From positions 3,472,001 through 3,536,000 of the forward strand of contig NZ_LT629770.1 of assembly GCF_900105335.1 (NCBI RefSeq): a DNA stretch of 64,000 nt, given 5' to 3'. The translations under genes and the position numbers were made by a program. The stretch is from Microbacterium paraoxydans. GTDB lineage: Bacteria > Actinomycetota > Actinomycetes > Actinomycetales > Microbacteriaceae. Shown here piece after piece: positions 8,832 to 17,721 of this stretch (position 1 is its first letter; each line of letters starts with the position of its first letter). The notes under the pieces are model-generated. The model was not told the origin of the DNA and did no database searches. It worked only from the letters and a program-made list of their open reading frames with translations.

Positions 8832-9003
8832 ATTCCGAGGCCTTATCCTGCCGGAACGCGAAGTTCGGCGTGATCGCTCGCCGCAGCCGTCAAGATCCCC
8901 GATTTTCGACGCGCTCGAATGGCCACGTGAGGGGGCGGCGCGCTAGTGTCGATCGCAGGCACTGTCGCCGCACCCCCATCCCTCGACCTCCGAAGGCAGC
9001 AGC

Positions 9004-10032
9004 ATGAAGATCGGCATCCTGACGAGCGGCGGCGACTGCCCCGGACTCAACGCGGTCATCCGCGGCATCGTGCTCAAGGGCACCACGACCTACGACCTCG
9101 AGTTCGTCGGCATCCGCGACGGATGGCGCGGCGTCGTCGAGGGCGACTTCATGCCCCTGACGCGGCATGAGGTGAAGGGCCTGTCCAAGGTGGGCGGCAC
9201 CATCCTCGGCACCAGCCGCACCAACCCCTACGAGGGGGAGCGCGGAGGCGCCGACAACATCGCGAAGACTCTCTACGGGCACAAGATCGACGGCATCGTC
9301 GCGATCGGCGGCGAAGGCACCCTCGCCGCGGCGGACCGCCTCGCGAAGGACGGCATCAAGGTGCTCGGTGTTCCGAAGACGATCGACAACGACCTCCGTG
9401 CCACGGACTATTCGTTCGGCTTCGATACGGCCGTGAACATCGCCACGGACGCCATGGACCGGCTCCGCACCACGGGAGACTCCCACCAACGCTGCATGGT
9501 CGCCGAGGTCATGGGCCGTCACGTCGGCTGGATCGCGCTCCACGCCGGAATGGCCGCGGGCGCGCACGTCATCTGCATCCCCGAGGTGCCGATGTCGCTG
9601 GACGAGATCACCGCTCTGGTCACGAGCGCCCACGATCGCGGTCGCGCGCCGCTGGTCGTCGTCTCCGAGGGCTTCAAGCTCGCCGGTATGGACGAGGCCT
9701 ACAGCGACAAGGGTTTGGATGCGTTCAACCGCCCGCGGCTCGGCGGCATCGGCGACCTGCTCGCCCCCGAGATCGAGCGGATCACGGGCATCGAGACGCG
9801 TGCCACGATCCTCGGGCACATCCAGCGCGGCGGCTCGCCGTCGGCGTTCGATCGCGTCCTCGCGACCCGGCTGGGCCTGCACGCCGCGGACGCGATCGTC
9901 GACGGCGCCTGGGGGCAGATGGTCGCGATGCAGGGCACCGACATCGTCCGCGTCCCGTTCGCCGATGCTCTCGGTGAGCTGAACACCGTGCCCCGCTACC
10001 GCTACGACGAGGCCGCCGCCCTCTTCGGCTGA
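9004..10032 (+). CDS. pfkA: 6-phosphofructokinase
   Basis: Phosphorylates fructose 6-phosphate in glycolysis. The 342-residue single-domain PfkA-type protein starts MKIGILTSGGDCPGLNA (nucleotide-binding loop). It carries IGGEGTLAAA near residue 102 and PKTIDNDL near 124 (catalytic TIDND), then AEVMGRHVGWIAL and LGHIQRGGSPSAFDR. GGEGT with Gly suits ATP, while PKTIDND with Lys is typical of the PPi/mixed-substrate group that includes actinobacterial enzymes, so the phosphoryl donor cannot be fixed by eye. The start is preceded by GAAGGCAGCAGC. Confidence 0.94.
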   Translation: MKIGILTSGGDCPGLNAVIRGIVLKGTTTYDLEFVGIRDGWRGVVEGDFMPLTRHEVKGLSKVGGTILGTSRTNPYEGERGGADNIAKTLYGHKIDGIVAIGGEGTLAAADRLAKDGIKVLGVPKTIDNDLRATDYSFGFDTAVNIATDAMDRLRTTGDSHQRCMVAEVMGRHVGWIALHAGMAAGAHVICIPEVPMSLDEITALVTSAHDRGRAPLVVVSEGFKLAGMDEAYSDKGLDAFNRPRLGGIGDLLAPEIERITGIETRATILGHIQRGGSPSAFDRVLATRLGLHAADAIVDGAWGQMVAMQGTDIVRVPFADALGELNTVPRYRYDEAAALFG

Positions 10033-10051
10033 CTTCCGCCCGGCTTCAGGG

Positions 10052-10224
10052 TCTCGCGCCGCTTCAGGCATCTTGCTGTCTTTCTTGCCTGTTCTCGCGC
10101 GAGTGCCTGTGCCCGTCCGCTCGCCTGTTCTCACTGCCTCGCGCGGTGTCAGGCCCTCGCGCGGGTTCAGGCATCGTGCTGTCTTCCATGCCTGTTCTCG
10201 CGCGAGGGCCTGGGCTTGCGCTCG
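10052..10224. repeat. Two ~70-bp direct repeats with internal hairpins
   Basis: Two imperfect copies lie 103 bases apart. Both contain TTCAGGCAT (10063 and 10166), GCTGTCTT, then TGCCTGTTCTCGCGCGAG and a final GCCTG. Within each copy, CAGGCA or CAGGCAT pairs with the following TGCCTG, and CTCGCGCGAG is itself palindromic, giving REP-like hairpins. They lie between the convergent ends of pfkA and the DUF559 gene, so they may also act as terminators. A related copy sits on the other side of the DUF559 gene. Confidence 0.7.
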
Positions 10225-10230
10225 GGTCTG

Positions 10231-11091
10231 CTACCGACCCGTCGCCCGATGGCTTGCGCGATGGAGCCCCTGCGCGAGCGCGGCCAGGACGGTGTCCTCG
10301 ACATGACTGTCGTCGACCATGACCTGGTGGTAGTCGAATCGCAGGACGGTGTAGCCGCGGAGCGCGAGCCTCGCGTCCGCTGCGAGGTCTCGCCGCCGAT
10401 CGCCCGCGGCGCTGTGGTGGCGGAAGCCGTCGATCTGGATGGCGAGCCGTTCGCCGATGACACCGTCGAGCGGATGGCCGTCCACCCACACCTGCTGTCG
10501 CACGTCGATGCCGATCGCGCGCATCCGTTCGACGAAGACCGTCTCGGGACCGGAGTCCGACCGGCCGCGGACGGTTCGAGCGAGGCGGTCAGCGGCGTGG
10601 CACCGCCACCGCACCCGCGCGAGCGTATCCAGCTCCACCGCTCCGTGGCGGATGGCGGACTCCCAGATCGCGCGGGCCTCGACCGGCGGCCGACATCGCG
10701 CGACCTGGAAGAGGACATCCAGGACGGGGTCGACCGCCGCTCGCGGATTCACGGGCACAGGCCCCTGCGCGCAGTGCACCTCCACGCCGCCGCGGTCGAA
10801 TCGAGAAGCGGTACGGGGGAGAGCGACGTGTACGTCCGTGGCCCCGACATCCCACCATCCGGCGAGAGCTGCAGCGCTCACACAGGTGACTCTCCCGCCG
10901 ACCGAAGCAGCCGCCCGGCGCCGTGGATCGACATCGGGGAGGAGGAGCCACGACCGGCGCACACGCTCGAGCTTGCCTTCCTGCACCGCGCGACGCATCT
11001 GGTACTCGGTGAAACCCGCCTCACGTACCCGCGACGAATGCGCCGATCCGCCCTGCTCTCGAACCCAGCCCTCGACCCTCGTGCGTCCCAC
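10231..11091 (-). CDS. DUF559 (Vsr-like endonuclease fold) protein with AbiEi-like N-terminus
   Basis: A 286-residue protein. The N-terminal ~60 residues look like the winged-helix domain of AbiEi-type antitoxins (REAGFTEYQMRRAVQEGKLERVRRSWLLL). The C-terminal ~100 residues are DUF559-like, of the PD-(D/E)XK/Vsr fold, with SGPETVFVERMRAIG, GHPLDGVIGERLAIQIDGFRHH and GYTVLRFDY. Such proteins are frequent in actinobacterial genomes, often in several copies; their role (DNA cleavage, defence or other) is not established. GTG start. No toxin partner adjoins it. It is bracketed by short repeats on both sides, which hints at a mobile history. Confidence 0.8.
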   Translation of the reverse strand: MGRTRVEGWVREQGGSAHSSRVREAGFTEYQMRRAVQEGKLERVRRSWLLLPDVDPRRRAAASVGGRVTCVSAAALAGWWDVGATDVHVALPRTASRFDRGGVEVHCAQGPVPVNPRAAVDPVLDVLFQVARCRPPVEARAIWESAIRHGAVELDTLARVRWRCHAADRLARTVRGRSDSGPETVFVERMRAIGIDVRQQVWVDGHPLDGVIGERLAIQIDGFRHHSAAGDRRRDLAADARLALRGYTVLRFDYHQVMVDDSHVEDTVLAALAQGLHRASHRATGR

Positions 11092-11204
11092 CCCTCCACC
11101 CTGAGCGCTCGCGCCGTACTCTCCATCGCCGCTCTCGGGATGAGGAATCAGCTCGCGAAATCCTCGCCCTGTGCAGGATCAGTCGTTGGATGCGCGAGTG
11201 CAGG

Positions 11205-11280
11205 CCTCCTCGCGAGCTCAGGCAGCGAGAACCACTCGCGCCTGATGCCGCGCGAGTGCCTGATGCCGTCAGGCGAGGTG
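11205..11280. repeat. Short CAGGC / GCGCGAG repeat cluster
   Basis: Repeated CAGGC or GCCTG and CTCGCG words, including GCGCGAGTGCCTG (11250-11262), which is identical to 10097-10109 on the far side of the DUF559 gene. It lies between the 5' end of that gene and the 3' end of ptrB, and overlaps the last codons of ptrB. The stretch 11092-11204 between them holds no further gene that I can see. Confidence 0.55.
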
Positions 11281-13362
11281 GAGGGTGTCCAGGAGCCAGG
11301 CGAGCTCGAACGCCCGCTCGCGCCAGGAGTTGTACCGTCCGCTCACGCCGCCGTGCCCGGCGACCATCTCGCACTTGAGCAGCACGTCCTCCGCGCCGGC
11401 CTCCCGCAGCCGGGCGACCCACTTGGCGGGCTCCACGTAGAGCACGCGGGTGTCGTTCAGCGAGGTCACCGCGAGGATCCGCGGGTACTCCACGCCGTCG
11501 CGCACGTTCTCGTACGGCGTGTACGACTTCATGTACGCGTACACCTCCGGGTCGTGCAGCGGGTCGCCCCACTCGTCCCACTCGATCACCGTGAGGGGGA
11601 GCGAGGGGTCGAGGATCGTGGTCAACGCGTCGACGAACGGCACAGCCGCGAGGATCCCGGCGAACAGCTCCGGGGCGAGGTTGGCGACCGCGCCCATCAG
11701 CAGACCACCCGCGCTGCCGCCCTCCGCGACGAGCTGGGCCGGGGTCGTGGTGCCCTCGTCGACGAGGTGCCGGGCGCAGGCGACGAAGTCCGTGAAGGTG
11801 TTCCGCTTGTGCAGGAGCTTGCCCTCCTCGTACCACTGCCGGCCCATCTCGCCGCCGCCGCGCACGTGCGCCACGGCGAAGACGACCCCGCGGTCCAGCT
11901 CCGAGAGCCGGGCGACGGAGAAGCCGGGGTCGATCGAGTGCTCGTACGAGCCGTAGCCGTAGAGGTGGACGGGACGTGCGGTCGCACCGGGCTCTCCGAA
12001 GGAGCGCTTCCAGACGAGGGAGATCGGCACGCGCGTGCCGTCCTCCGCGGTGGCCCATTCCCGCCGCTGCCCGTAGTCGGCGGGGTCGTAGTCGCCGAGC
12101 ACCGTCACCTGCTTGCGGAGGACGAGCTCCCGCGTCGCGAGGTCGAGCTCGTAGACCGTGCCTGGGGTGACGAACGACGTGTAGCCGAGACGCAGGAAGG
12201 GGGAGTGCCACTCGGGGTTGCCGCTGACGCCCGCCGAGTAGAGGGGCTCGTCGAACCGCAGCTCCTCCACGGCGTCCGTCGCGTAGTCGAGGAGCCCGAC
12301 CCGTTCGAGGCCCTCGCTGCGGTACTCGACCGTGGCGAAGTCGCGGAACGCGTCCACCCCGAGCAGTCGTCGTCCCGGCTGATGCGCGACGACGACGCGG
12401 CGCTCGCCCTGCGGGTCGTCCGCCGCCACGGAGACGAGCTCGAAGTCGAGGGCGTCGTCGTTGTGCAGGATGAGCAGGCGGTCCTCGCCGTCCACGACCG
12501 CGTGCTCGAGCGAGTACTCCACGCCCTCCCGCCGCGGCCACACCGTGCGCGGCTCCGCGGTGATGTCGCCCGCGAGGTCGACGAGGTACTCCTCGCTCGT
12601 GATGCTGGACCCCACGCCGATCACGAGGTAGCGACGGCTGCGCGTGATCCCGGCGCCGAGCCAGAACTTCTCGTCGGGCTCGTGGAACAGCGTGATGTCG
12701 TCCGACACCGGGGTCCCGAGCCGGTGCAGCCACAGAGTGTCCGGACGCCAGGCGTCGTCGCGGGTCGTGTAGAGGATCCCGGTGCCGTCCGGGGTGAAGA
12801 ACGCGCCCCCGGTGTTCGGGATCTCGTCGTCGAGGGTGACGCCCGTCTCCAGGTCGCGCACACGTACGGTGTAGAGCTCGTCGCCCTCGAAATCGGTCGA
12901 CCACAGCAGCTTCGTCGCATCGTCGGAGGTGTCGAACGCGCCGAGCGAGAAGAACTCGTGCCCCTCCGCCTCGGCGTTGCCGTCCAGCAGGACGACCTCG
13001 CCGGGCACCGGCACCCCCGGCTCGAGCCGCGGGGGCGTCCAGTCGCCTTCGAGAGCGGCGGCGCGGCAGTGGATGCCGTACTGCGCGCCTTCCTCGGTGC
13101 GGCTGTAATACCACCAGTCTCCGCGTCGCGTCGGCACGGAGAGGTCGGTCTCCTGGACCCGGCCCTTGATCTCCTGGAACAGCGTCTCCCGCAGATCTGC
13201 AAGGTGTGCGGTCTCGGCTTCGGTGTGCGCGTTCTCCGCCTCCAGGTGCGCGATGACCTCGGGGGAGTCCTTGGCTCGCAGCCACTCGTACGGGTCGTCG
13301 ACCGTGTCGCCGTGGTGTGTGCGGAGGGTGGAACGGCGGGCGGCGATCGGGGCATCAGTCAC
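11269..13362 (-). CDS. ptrB: Oligopeptidase B (S9 prolyl oligopeptidase family)
   Basis: A cytoplasmic serine peptidase that cleaves short peptides after basic residues. The 697 residues comprise an N-terminal beta-propeller (~70-405) and a C-terminal alpha/beta hydrolase domain. The nucleophile is in AEGGSAGGLLMG (Ser near 547), the Asp lies in the SLNDTRVLY region, and the His in AGHGGVSGR (near 670). DDPYEWLR and GGGEMGRQWYEEGKL are typical of the family. The GTG start at 13362 is supported by TAGCGT exactly six bases upstream, so it is probably leaderless. It is divergent from the PiT transporter gene. Confidence 0.93.
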   Translation of the reverse strand: MTDAPIAARRSTLRTHHGDTVDDPYEWLRAKDSPEVIAHLEAENAHTEAETAHLADLRETLFQEIKGRVQETDLSVPTRRGDWWYYSRTEEGAQYGIHCRAAALEGDWTPPRLEPGVPVPGEVVLLDGNAEAEGHEFFSLGAFDTSDDATKLLWSTDFEGDELYTVRVRDLETGVTLDDEIPNTGGAFFTPDGTGILYTTRDDAWRPDTLWLHRLGTPVSDDITLFHEPDEKFWLGAGITRSRRYLVIGVGSSITSEEYLVDLAGDITAEPRTVWPRREGVEYSLEHAVVDGEDRLLILHNDDALDFELVSVAADDPQGERRVVVAHQPGRRLLGVDAFRDFATVEYRSEGLERVGLLDYATDAVEELRFDEPLYSAGVSGNPEWHSPFLRLGYTSFVTPGTVYELDLATRELVLRKQVTVLGDYDPADYGQRREWATAEDGTRVPISLVWKRSFGEPGATARPVHLYGYGSYEHSIDPGFSVARLSELDRGVVFAVAHVRGGGEMGRQWYEEGKLLHKRNTFTDFVACARHLVDEGTTTPAQLVAEGGSAGGLLMGAVANLAPELFAGILAAVPFVDALTTILDPSLPLTVIEWDEWGDPLHDPEVYAYMKSYTPYENVRDGVEYPRILAVTSLNDTRVLYVEPAKWVARLREAGAEDVLLKCEMVAGHGGVSGRYNSWRERAFELAWLLDTLHLA

Positions 13363-13414
13363 CGTCCCACGCTATCCCAGGTCGAGTTGACCGGCACGGG
13401 GGACGGTGGCAGGA

Positions 13415-13432
13415 TTTACCGGGGCCGGTAAA
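13415..13432. promoter_or_regulatory. 18-bp palindrome between ptrB and the PiT gene
   Basis: TTTACCGG-GG-CCGGTAAA is a perfect inverted repeat in the 154-base divergent intergenic region, 85 bases before the PiT start. It looks like an operator for a dimeric regulator. A single GGTGAAC (PHO-box-like half unit) lies at 13449-13455. The regulator is unknown. Confidence 0.5.
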
Positions 13433-13516
13433 CGGAAGTCAAACCCACGGTGAACTCTTCGTTCGTCACGTCGATCCCGTCGACATCTCCCTCTTCCTCA
13501 AGACCGAAAGCGAACG

Positions 13517-14881
13517 GTGGAAACCGCAGCCCTCATCGTCGTGCTCGTCATCGCGCTGGCACTCTTCTTCGATTTCACGAACGGGTTTCACGACACCGCG
13601 AACGCGATGGCGACGCCCATCGCGACCGGAGCGCTCAAGCCCAAGACCGCGGTGCTCCTGGCCGCCCTGCTGAACCTCGTCGGCGCCTTCCTGTCGACGG
13701 AGGTGTCCAAGACCATCTCCGGCGGCATCATCCAGGAGGATGCCATCATCGCCGCAGGGGCGGAGTTGTTCCTCTCGCTGATCTTCGCCGGACTCATCGG
13801 CGCGATCACCTGGAACATGCTGACCTGGCTGCTCGGCCTCCCGTCCAGCTCCTCCCACGCCCTCTTCGGTGGTCTGATCGGTGCGACGCTCGTGGGCGCC
13901 GGCCTCGGCGGCATCGATTTCGGCGCCGTGCTGTCGAAGATCGTCCTCCCCGCTCTCATCGCCCCGATCACCGCCGGGATCATCGCGTACGTCGCGACGA
14001 AGATCGCCTACTCGATCACCCGGCGCTACGACGGCAAGCCCGACGGGCGCGACGGCTTCCGCTGGGGTCAGATCTTCACGTCGTCCCTCGTCGCGCTCGC
14101 CCACGGGACCAACGACGCACAGAAGACGATGGGCGTCATTACCCTCGCGATGATCACGATCGGCTGGCAGTCCGGTGCGCACCACGAGCCCGAGCTCTGG
14201 GTCATCGTCGCCTGTGCGTTCACGATCGCCCTCGGCACGTATCTCGGCGGCTGGCGCATCATCCGTACGCTGGGCAAGGGCCTGACCGACGTGAAGCCGG
14301 CTCAGGGCTTCGCGGCCGAGAGCTCGACGGCGGCCACGATCCTCGCCTCCAGCGCCCTCGGCTTCGCCCTCTCCACCACGCAGGTGGCCTCGGGATCGGT
14401 CATCGGATCGGGTCTCGGTCGCCGCGGCTCGACGGTCCGCTGGCGGACGGCCGGTCGCATCGGCGTCGGCTGGCTGCTGACCCTGCCCGCGGCCGGAGGG
14501 GTCGGCGCCCTGGCGGCGCTGCTCGTCGTCTGGCTCGGTCCCTGGGGTGTGGCCATCGATGCCGTGCTCGCCGTGGTGATCATCCTCGGGCTGTACATGC
14601 GTTCCCGGCGCAACGCCGTCACCCCGGCCAACGCCATGAGCGACGTCGCCGAGTCCCACCTCGCGGTCGAGGTCCCGGATACACCGCCGCCCACGCGTCG
14701 CCAGCAGCGCATCGCCCAGGCGAAGGCGGAGGCGAAGGCCCGCGCCGAGGCCAAGGAGAAGGCGAAGGCCGAAGCCAAGGACAAGGCGAAGAAGAAGGCC
14801 AAGGCCAAGGCCGACGCGAAGGCCGCGAAGACCGGCAGCGTCTCCTCGTCCGACGCGTCGCAGAACGGGGACTCGGCATGA
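13517..14881 (+). CDS. pit: Inorganic phosphate transporter, PiT family
   Basis: A low-affinity cation-coupled phosphate symporter in the cytoplasmic membrane. It has the family signatures in duplicate: FDFTNGFHDTANAMATPIATGAL near residue 18 and VALAHGTNDAQKTMGVI near 190, plus LGLPSSSSHALFGGLIG. About ten hydrophobic helices end near residue 365. A highly charged tail of ~75 residues follows, made of AKAEAKA/KAKA-type repeats, probably a cytoplasmic helix; this tail is unusual for the family. The GTG start has only a weak RBS. Its stop overlaps the next gene by four bases. Confidence 0.93.
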   Translation: METAALIVVLVIALALFFDFTNGFHDTANAMATPIATGALKPKTAVLLAALLNLVGAFLSTEVSKTISGGIIQEDAIIAAGAELFLSLIFAGLIGAITWNMLTWLLGLPSSSSHALFGGLIGATLVGAGLGGIDFGAVLSKIVLPALIAPITAGIIAYVATKIAYSITRRYDGKPDGRDGFRWGQIFTSSLVALAHGTNDAQKTMGVITLAMITIGWQSGAHHEPELWVIVACAFTIALGTYLGGWRIIRTLGKGLTDVKPAQGFAAESSTAATILASSALGFALSTTQVASGSVIGSGLGRRGSTVRWRTAGRIGVGWLLTLPAAGGVGALAALLVVWLGPWGVAIDAVLAVVIILGLYMRSRRNAVTPANAMSDVAESHLAVEVPDTPPPTRRQQRIAQAKAEAKARAEAKEKAKAEAKDKAKKKAKAKADAKAAKTGSVSSSDASQNGDSA

Positions 14882-15213
14882 ACGTCACGATCGACTGGAT
14901 CGCCTTTCTGCAGGTGTTCGCTGCCGCGCTCATCGGCGCCGCTGCCATCGTCACCTTCTACGCCCTGGGGCTGCGTCTGCTCGTGCGCAGCGGACGAGCG
15001 CCCGTCGTCAGCCCCGCGGAGTTCACCGATGCCATCACGGTGATCTCCGAGAAGGAGCTCAAGCGGGCCGCAAAGCAGGCGGCGAAGGCAGCGAGGAAGA
15101 GCCCGCTCACCGAAGGGCAGAAGACCCTCGCCCTCGTGGGCGCCTACGGCTGCTTCGTGCTCTGCGGGGCCGCGGTCATCGCCGGCATCCTGCTCATCGT
15201 CGTCGGCCACTGA
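14878..15213 (+). CDS. Small membrane protein coupled to the PiT transporter
   Basis: 111 residues. One transmembrane helix lies at about 7-32 and another at about 82-107, joined by a basic loop (SEKELKRAAKQAAKAARKSPL). The ATG overlaps the PiT stop (ATGA), so the two are translationally coupled. In actinobacteria a small protein often follows pit, and an accessory role in phosphate transport is inferred from position only. Confidence 0.8.
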   Translation: MNVTIDWIAFLQVFAAALIGAAAIVTFYALGLRLLVRSGRAPVVSPAEFTDAITVISEKELKRAAKQAAKAARKSPLTEGQKTLALVGAYGCFVLCGAAVIAGILLIVVGH

Positions 15214-15264
15214 GCGTCCGGCGCGCCAAGGGGGAGCGTCGGCGCCCGCCCGTAGGCTGAGGGC

Positions 15265-16194
15265 ATGTCCGCACTCAACGGAACGCCCCCGGTCTTCGGC
15301 CGGTACGCCCCCGCGTCCCATGTCCTGATCCATGTCAGTGACCCGCACTTCCTGGCCGGCGGTGCCGCGCTGGGGGGACGGTACGACGTCGAGCGCACGT
15401 TCGCGCGGACGCTCGAGGCGATCCGCGCCGTGCATCCCGCTCCCGCCGCCATCGTGATCACCGGGGACCTCGCCGACCTCGGCGAGCCGGATGCGTACCG
15501 CCGGCTCCGGGCCGCGATCGAGCCGGTCGCCGCCGAGCTCGGCGCTCCCGTGGTCTGGGTCGCGGGCAACCACGACGAGCGCCCGGCGCTGCGCGAAGCG
15601 CTCCTCGACGGCGAGCCCACCGAAGAGCCGGTCACCGGGGTCTGGGATATCGACGGGCTGCGGCTCGTGGCCCTCGACACGAGCGTCCCGGGATGGCACC
15701 ACGGCGACCTCGACCCGGCGCAGCTCGCGTGGCTGGCCGACGTCCTCGCGGAGCCCGCGCCGCACGGCACGATCCTGGCTATGCATCACCCGCCGCTGCC
15801 CAGCCATCTGCCGCTATTCGACATCCTCGAGCTCCGTCATCAGGACGAGCTCGCCGCCGTCATCCGCGGCACCGACGTGCGCGGCATCCTCGCCGGCCAC
15901 CTGCATTACTCCGCACACGGTCTGTTCGCCGGTGTCCCGGTGAGCGTGGCATCCGCCACCTGCTACACGATGAACGTCGCCCGTCCGGCGGCGGAGGTGA
16001 ACGGCATGGACGCCGCCCAGGCGTTCCAGCTCGTGCACGTGCGGCCGGAGACCCTCACGCACACGGTCGTCCCCGTGGTCGACGCGCCGACCGACGACTA
16101 CTTCTCGGAGGAGTGGATCGCGCGGATGGCGGCGCTGGCCCCGGAGGAGCGCCTGGAGGTGTTCTCCCGGAAAACCCCGCAGGGACCGGCGTAG
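15265..16194 (+). CDS. Metallophosphoesterase, CpdA-like cyclic-nucleotide phosphodiesterase
   Basis: A 309-residue calcineurin-like phosphoesterase with all metal-binding blocks: HVSDPHFLAGG (DxH), VITGDLADLGE (GD), WVAGNHDE (GNHD), ILAMHHPPLP (H) and GILAGHLHYSAHG (GHxH). It is most like class III cAMP phosphodiesterases (CpdA), but the substrate is not fixed by sequence. The ATG lies six bases after TAGGCT, so it is probably leaderless. Its TAG stop overlaps a TAGACT hexamer that probably drives aspA. Confidence 0.87.
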   Translation: MSALNGTPPVFGRYAPASHVLIHVSDPHFLAGGAALGGRYDVERTFARTLEAIRAVHPAPAAIVITGDLADLGEPDAYRRLRAAIEPVAAELGAPVVWVAGNHDERPALREALLDGEPTEEPVTGVWDIDGLRLVALDTSVPGWHHGDLDPAQLAWLADVLAEPAPHGTILAMHHPPLPSHLPLFDILELRHQDELAAVIRGTDVRGILAGHLHYSAHGLFAGVPVSVASATCYTMNVARPAAEVNGMDAAQAFQLVHVRPETLTHTVVPVVDAPTDDYFSEEWIARMAALAPEERLEVFSRKTPQGPA

Positions 16195-16245
16195 ACTGGT
16201 CGCATCCCCCACTTTTCCGTTCGCCACGACCCACGAGGATGTGAC

Positions 16246-17706
16246 ATGGCTTCTGCCGCGCCCGCCCATACCCGCACCGAGACCGATTCGCTGGGGAGCA
16301 TGGAGATTCCCGCCGACGCGTACTGGGGGATCCACACCGCCCGCGCCGATGCGAACTTCCCGATCACGAAGCGCCCCATCTCGGTCTATCCCGAACTGGT
16401 GATCGCCCTCGCGATGGTGAAGCAGGCCAGCGCCAGGGCCAACAAGGAGATCGGCGTCCTCGACGCCGAGCGGGCCGACCTCATCGACCGCGCGGCACAG
16501 CGCGTCATCGACGGCGAGTTCCACGACCAGTTCACGGTCGGCGTCATCCAGGGCGGCGCCGGCACGTCGACGAACATGAACGCGAACGAGGTCATCACCA
16601 ACATCGCGCTGGAGATGGCCGGACGCGAGAAGGGCGACTACGCCTTCCTCTCTCCGATCGACCACACGAACCGCAGCCAGTCCACAAACGACGTGTACCC
16701 GACCGCGGTCAAGATCGGCCTCTCGCTGACGCTGCGCTCGCTGCTCGACGAGCTGGACGCCCTGCGCGTGGCCTTCCTCGGCAAGGCGGGGGAGTTCCAC
16801 GACATCCTCAAGGTCGGCCGCACCCAGCTCCAGGACGCCGTGCCCATGACGCTCGGCCAGGAGTTCCACGGCTTCGCCACGACCCTGGGCGAGGACCACA
16901 GCCGCCTCACCGAGAACGCCTCGCTCATGTTCGAGATCAACATGGGCGCGACCGCGATCGGCACCGGCATCACGACCCACCCCGATTACGCGCCCGCCGT
17001 GCTGAAGCACCTGCGCGAGATCACCGGGCTCGACCTCGAGACGGCCACCGACCTCGTCGAGTCCACGAGCGACACGGGCGCCTTCATGTCGTTCTCCTCG
17101 TCGCTCAAGCGGAACGCCATCAAGCTCTCGAAGATCTGCAACGACCTGCGCCTGCTGTCGTCGGGTCCGCAGGCGGGCCTGGGCGAGATCAACCTTCCCG
17201 CACGGCAGGCCGGCTCCAGCATCATGCCGGGCAAGGTCAACCCGGTGATCCCGGAGGTCGTGAACCAGGTGGCGTTCGCGGTCGTCGGCGCCGACATGAC
17301 CGTGACCATGGCCGTCGAGGGCGGTCAGCTCCAGCTCAACGCCTTCGAGCCCGTCATCGCGCACTCGATCTTCCAGTCGATCACCTGGATGCGTCAGGCC
17401 ATGTGGACGCTGCGCGTGAACTGTGTCGAGGGCATCACCGCCAACCGTGACCGTCTGGGCGCGATGGTCGGCGCGTCGGTCGGCGTCATCACGGCGCTCA
17501 CGCCCTTCATCGGCTACGCAGCGGCCGCCGCCCTGGCCAAGACGGCCCTGCTGACCAACCGCAACGTCGCCGACCTGGTGGTCGAGGCCGGACTCATGTC
17601 GCGCGACGAGGTCACCAAGCAGCTCTCTCCCGCCCGTCTCTCGGGTCTGGAGGCGGTCACGGCGGCCATCCCGATCGTCACCCCGGACGACCTCATCCAG
17701 ATCTGA
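16246..17706 (+). CDS. aspA: Aspartate ammonia-lyase
   Basis: Reversibly converts aspartate to fumarate and ammonia. The 486-residue protein belongs to the fumarase/aspartase superfamily, with GGAGTSTNMNANEVI near residue 105, HTNRSQSTNDVYPT near 140 and the signature loop GSSIMPGKVNPVIPE near 325, which carries the catalytic Ser. The N-terminal IPADAYWGIHTARA and GTSTNMN are more aspartase-like than fumarase-like. TAGACT at 16192-16197 implies a leader of about 42 bases with a GAGGA RBS. It ends in a perfect terminator. Confidence 0.92.
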   Translation: MASAAPAHTRTETDSLGSMEIPADAYWGIHTARADANFPITKRPISVYPELVIALAMVKQASARANKEIGVLDAERADLIDRAAQRVIDGEFHDQFTVGVIQGGAGTSTNMNANEVITNIALEMAGREKGDYAFLSPIDHTNRSQSTNDVYPTAVKIGLSLTLRSLLDELDALRVAFLGKAGEFHDILKVGRTQLQDAVPMTLGQEFHGFATTLGEDHSRLTENASLMFEINMGATAIGTGITTHPDYAPAVLKHLREITGLDLETATDLVESTSDTGAFMSFSSSLKRNAIKLSKICNDLRLLSSGPQAGLGEINLPARQAGSSIMPGKVNPVIPEVVNQVAFAVVGADMTVTMAVEGGQLQLNAFEPVIAHSIFQSITWMRQAMWTLRVNCVEGITANRDRLGAMVGASVGVITALTPFIGYAAAAALAKTALLTNRNVADLVVEAGLMSRDEVTKQLSPARLSGLEAVTAAIPIVTPDDLIQI

Positions 17707-17721
17707 GCGTCGGCCGGATAT

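Noticed and set aside
10231..11091. Complete AbiE toxin-antitoxin pair
   Set aside because: The N-terminus resembles the AbiEi antitoxin, but no AbiEii nucleotidyltransferase gene adjoins it and the C-terminus is DUF559.
10052..11280. CRISPR array
   Set aside because: The repeats are few, imperfect, unevenly spaced and themselves hairpin-rich, and no cas genes are nearby. No CRISPR array is seen elsewhere either.
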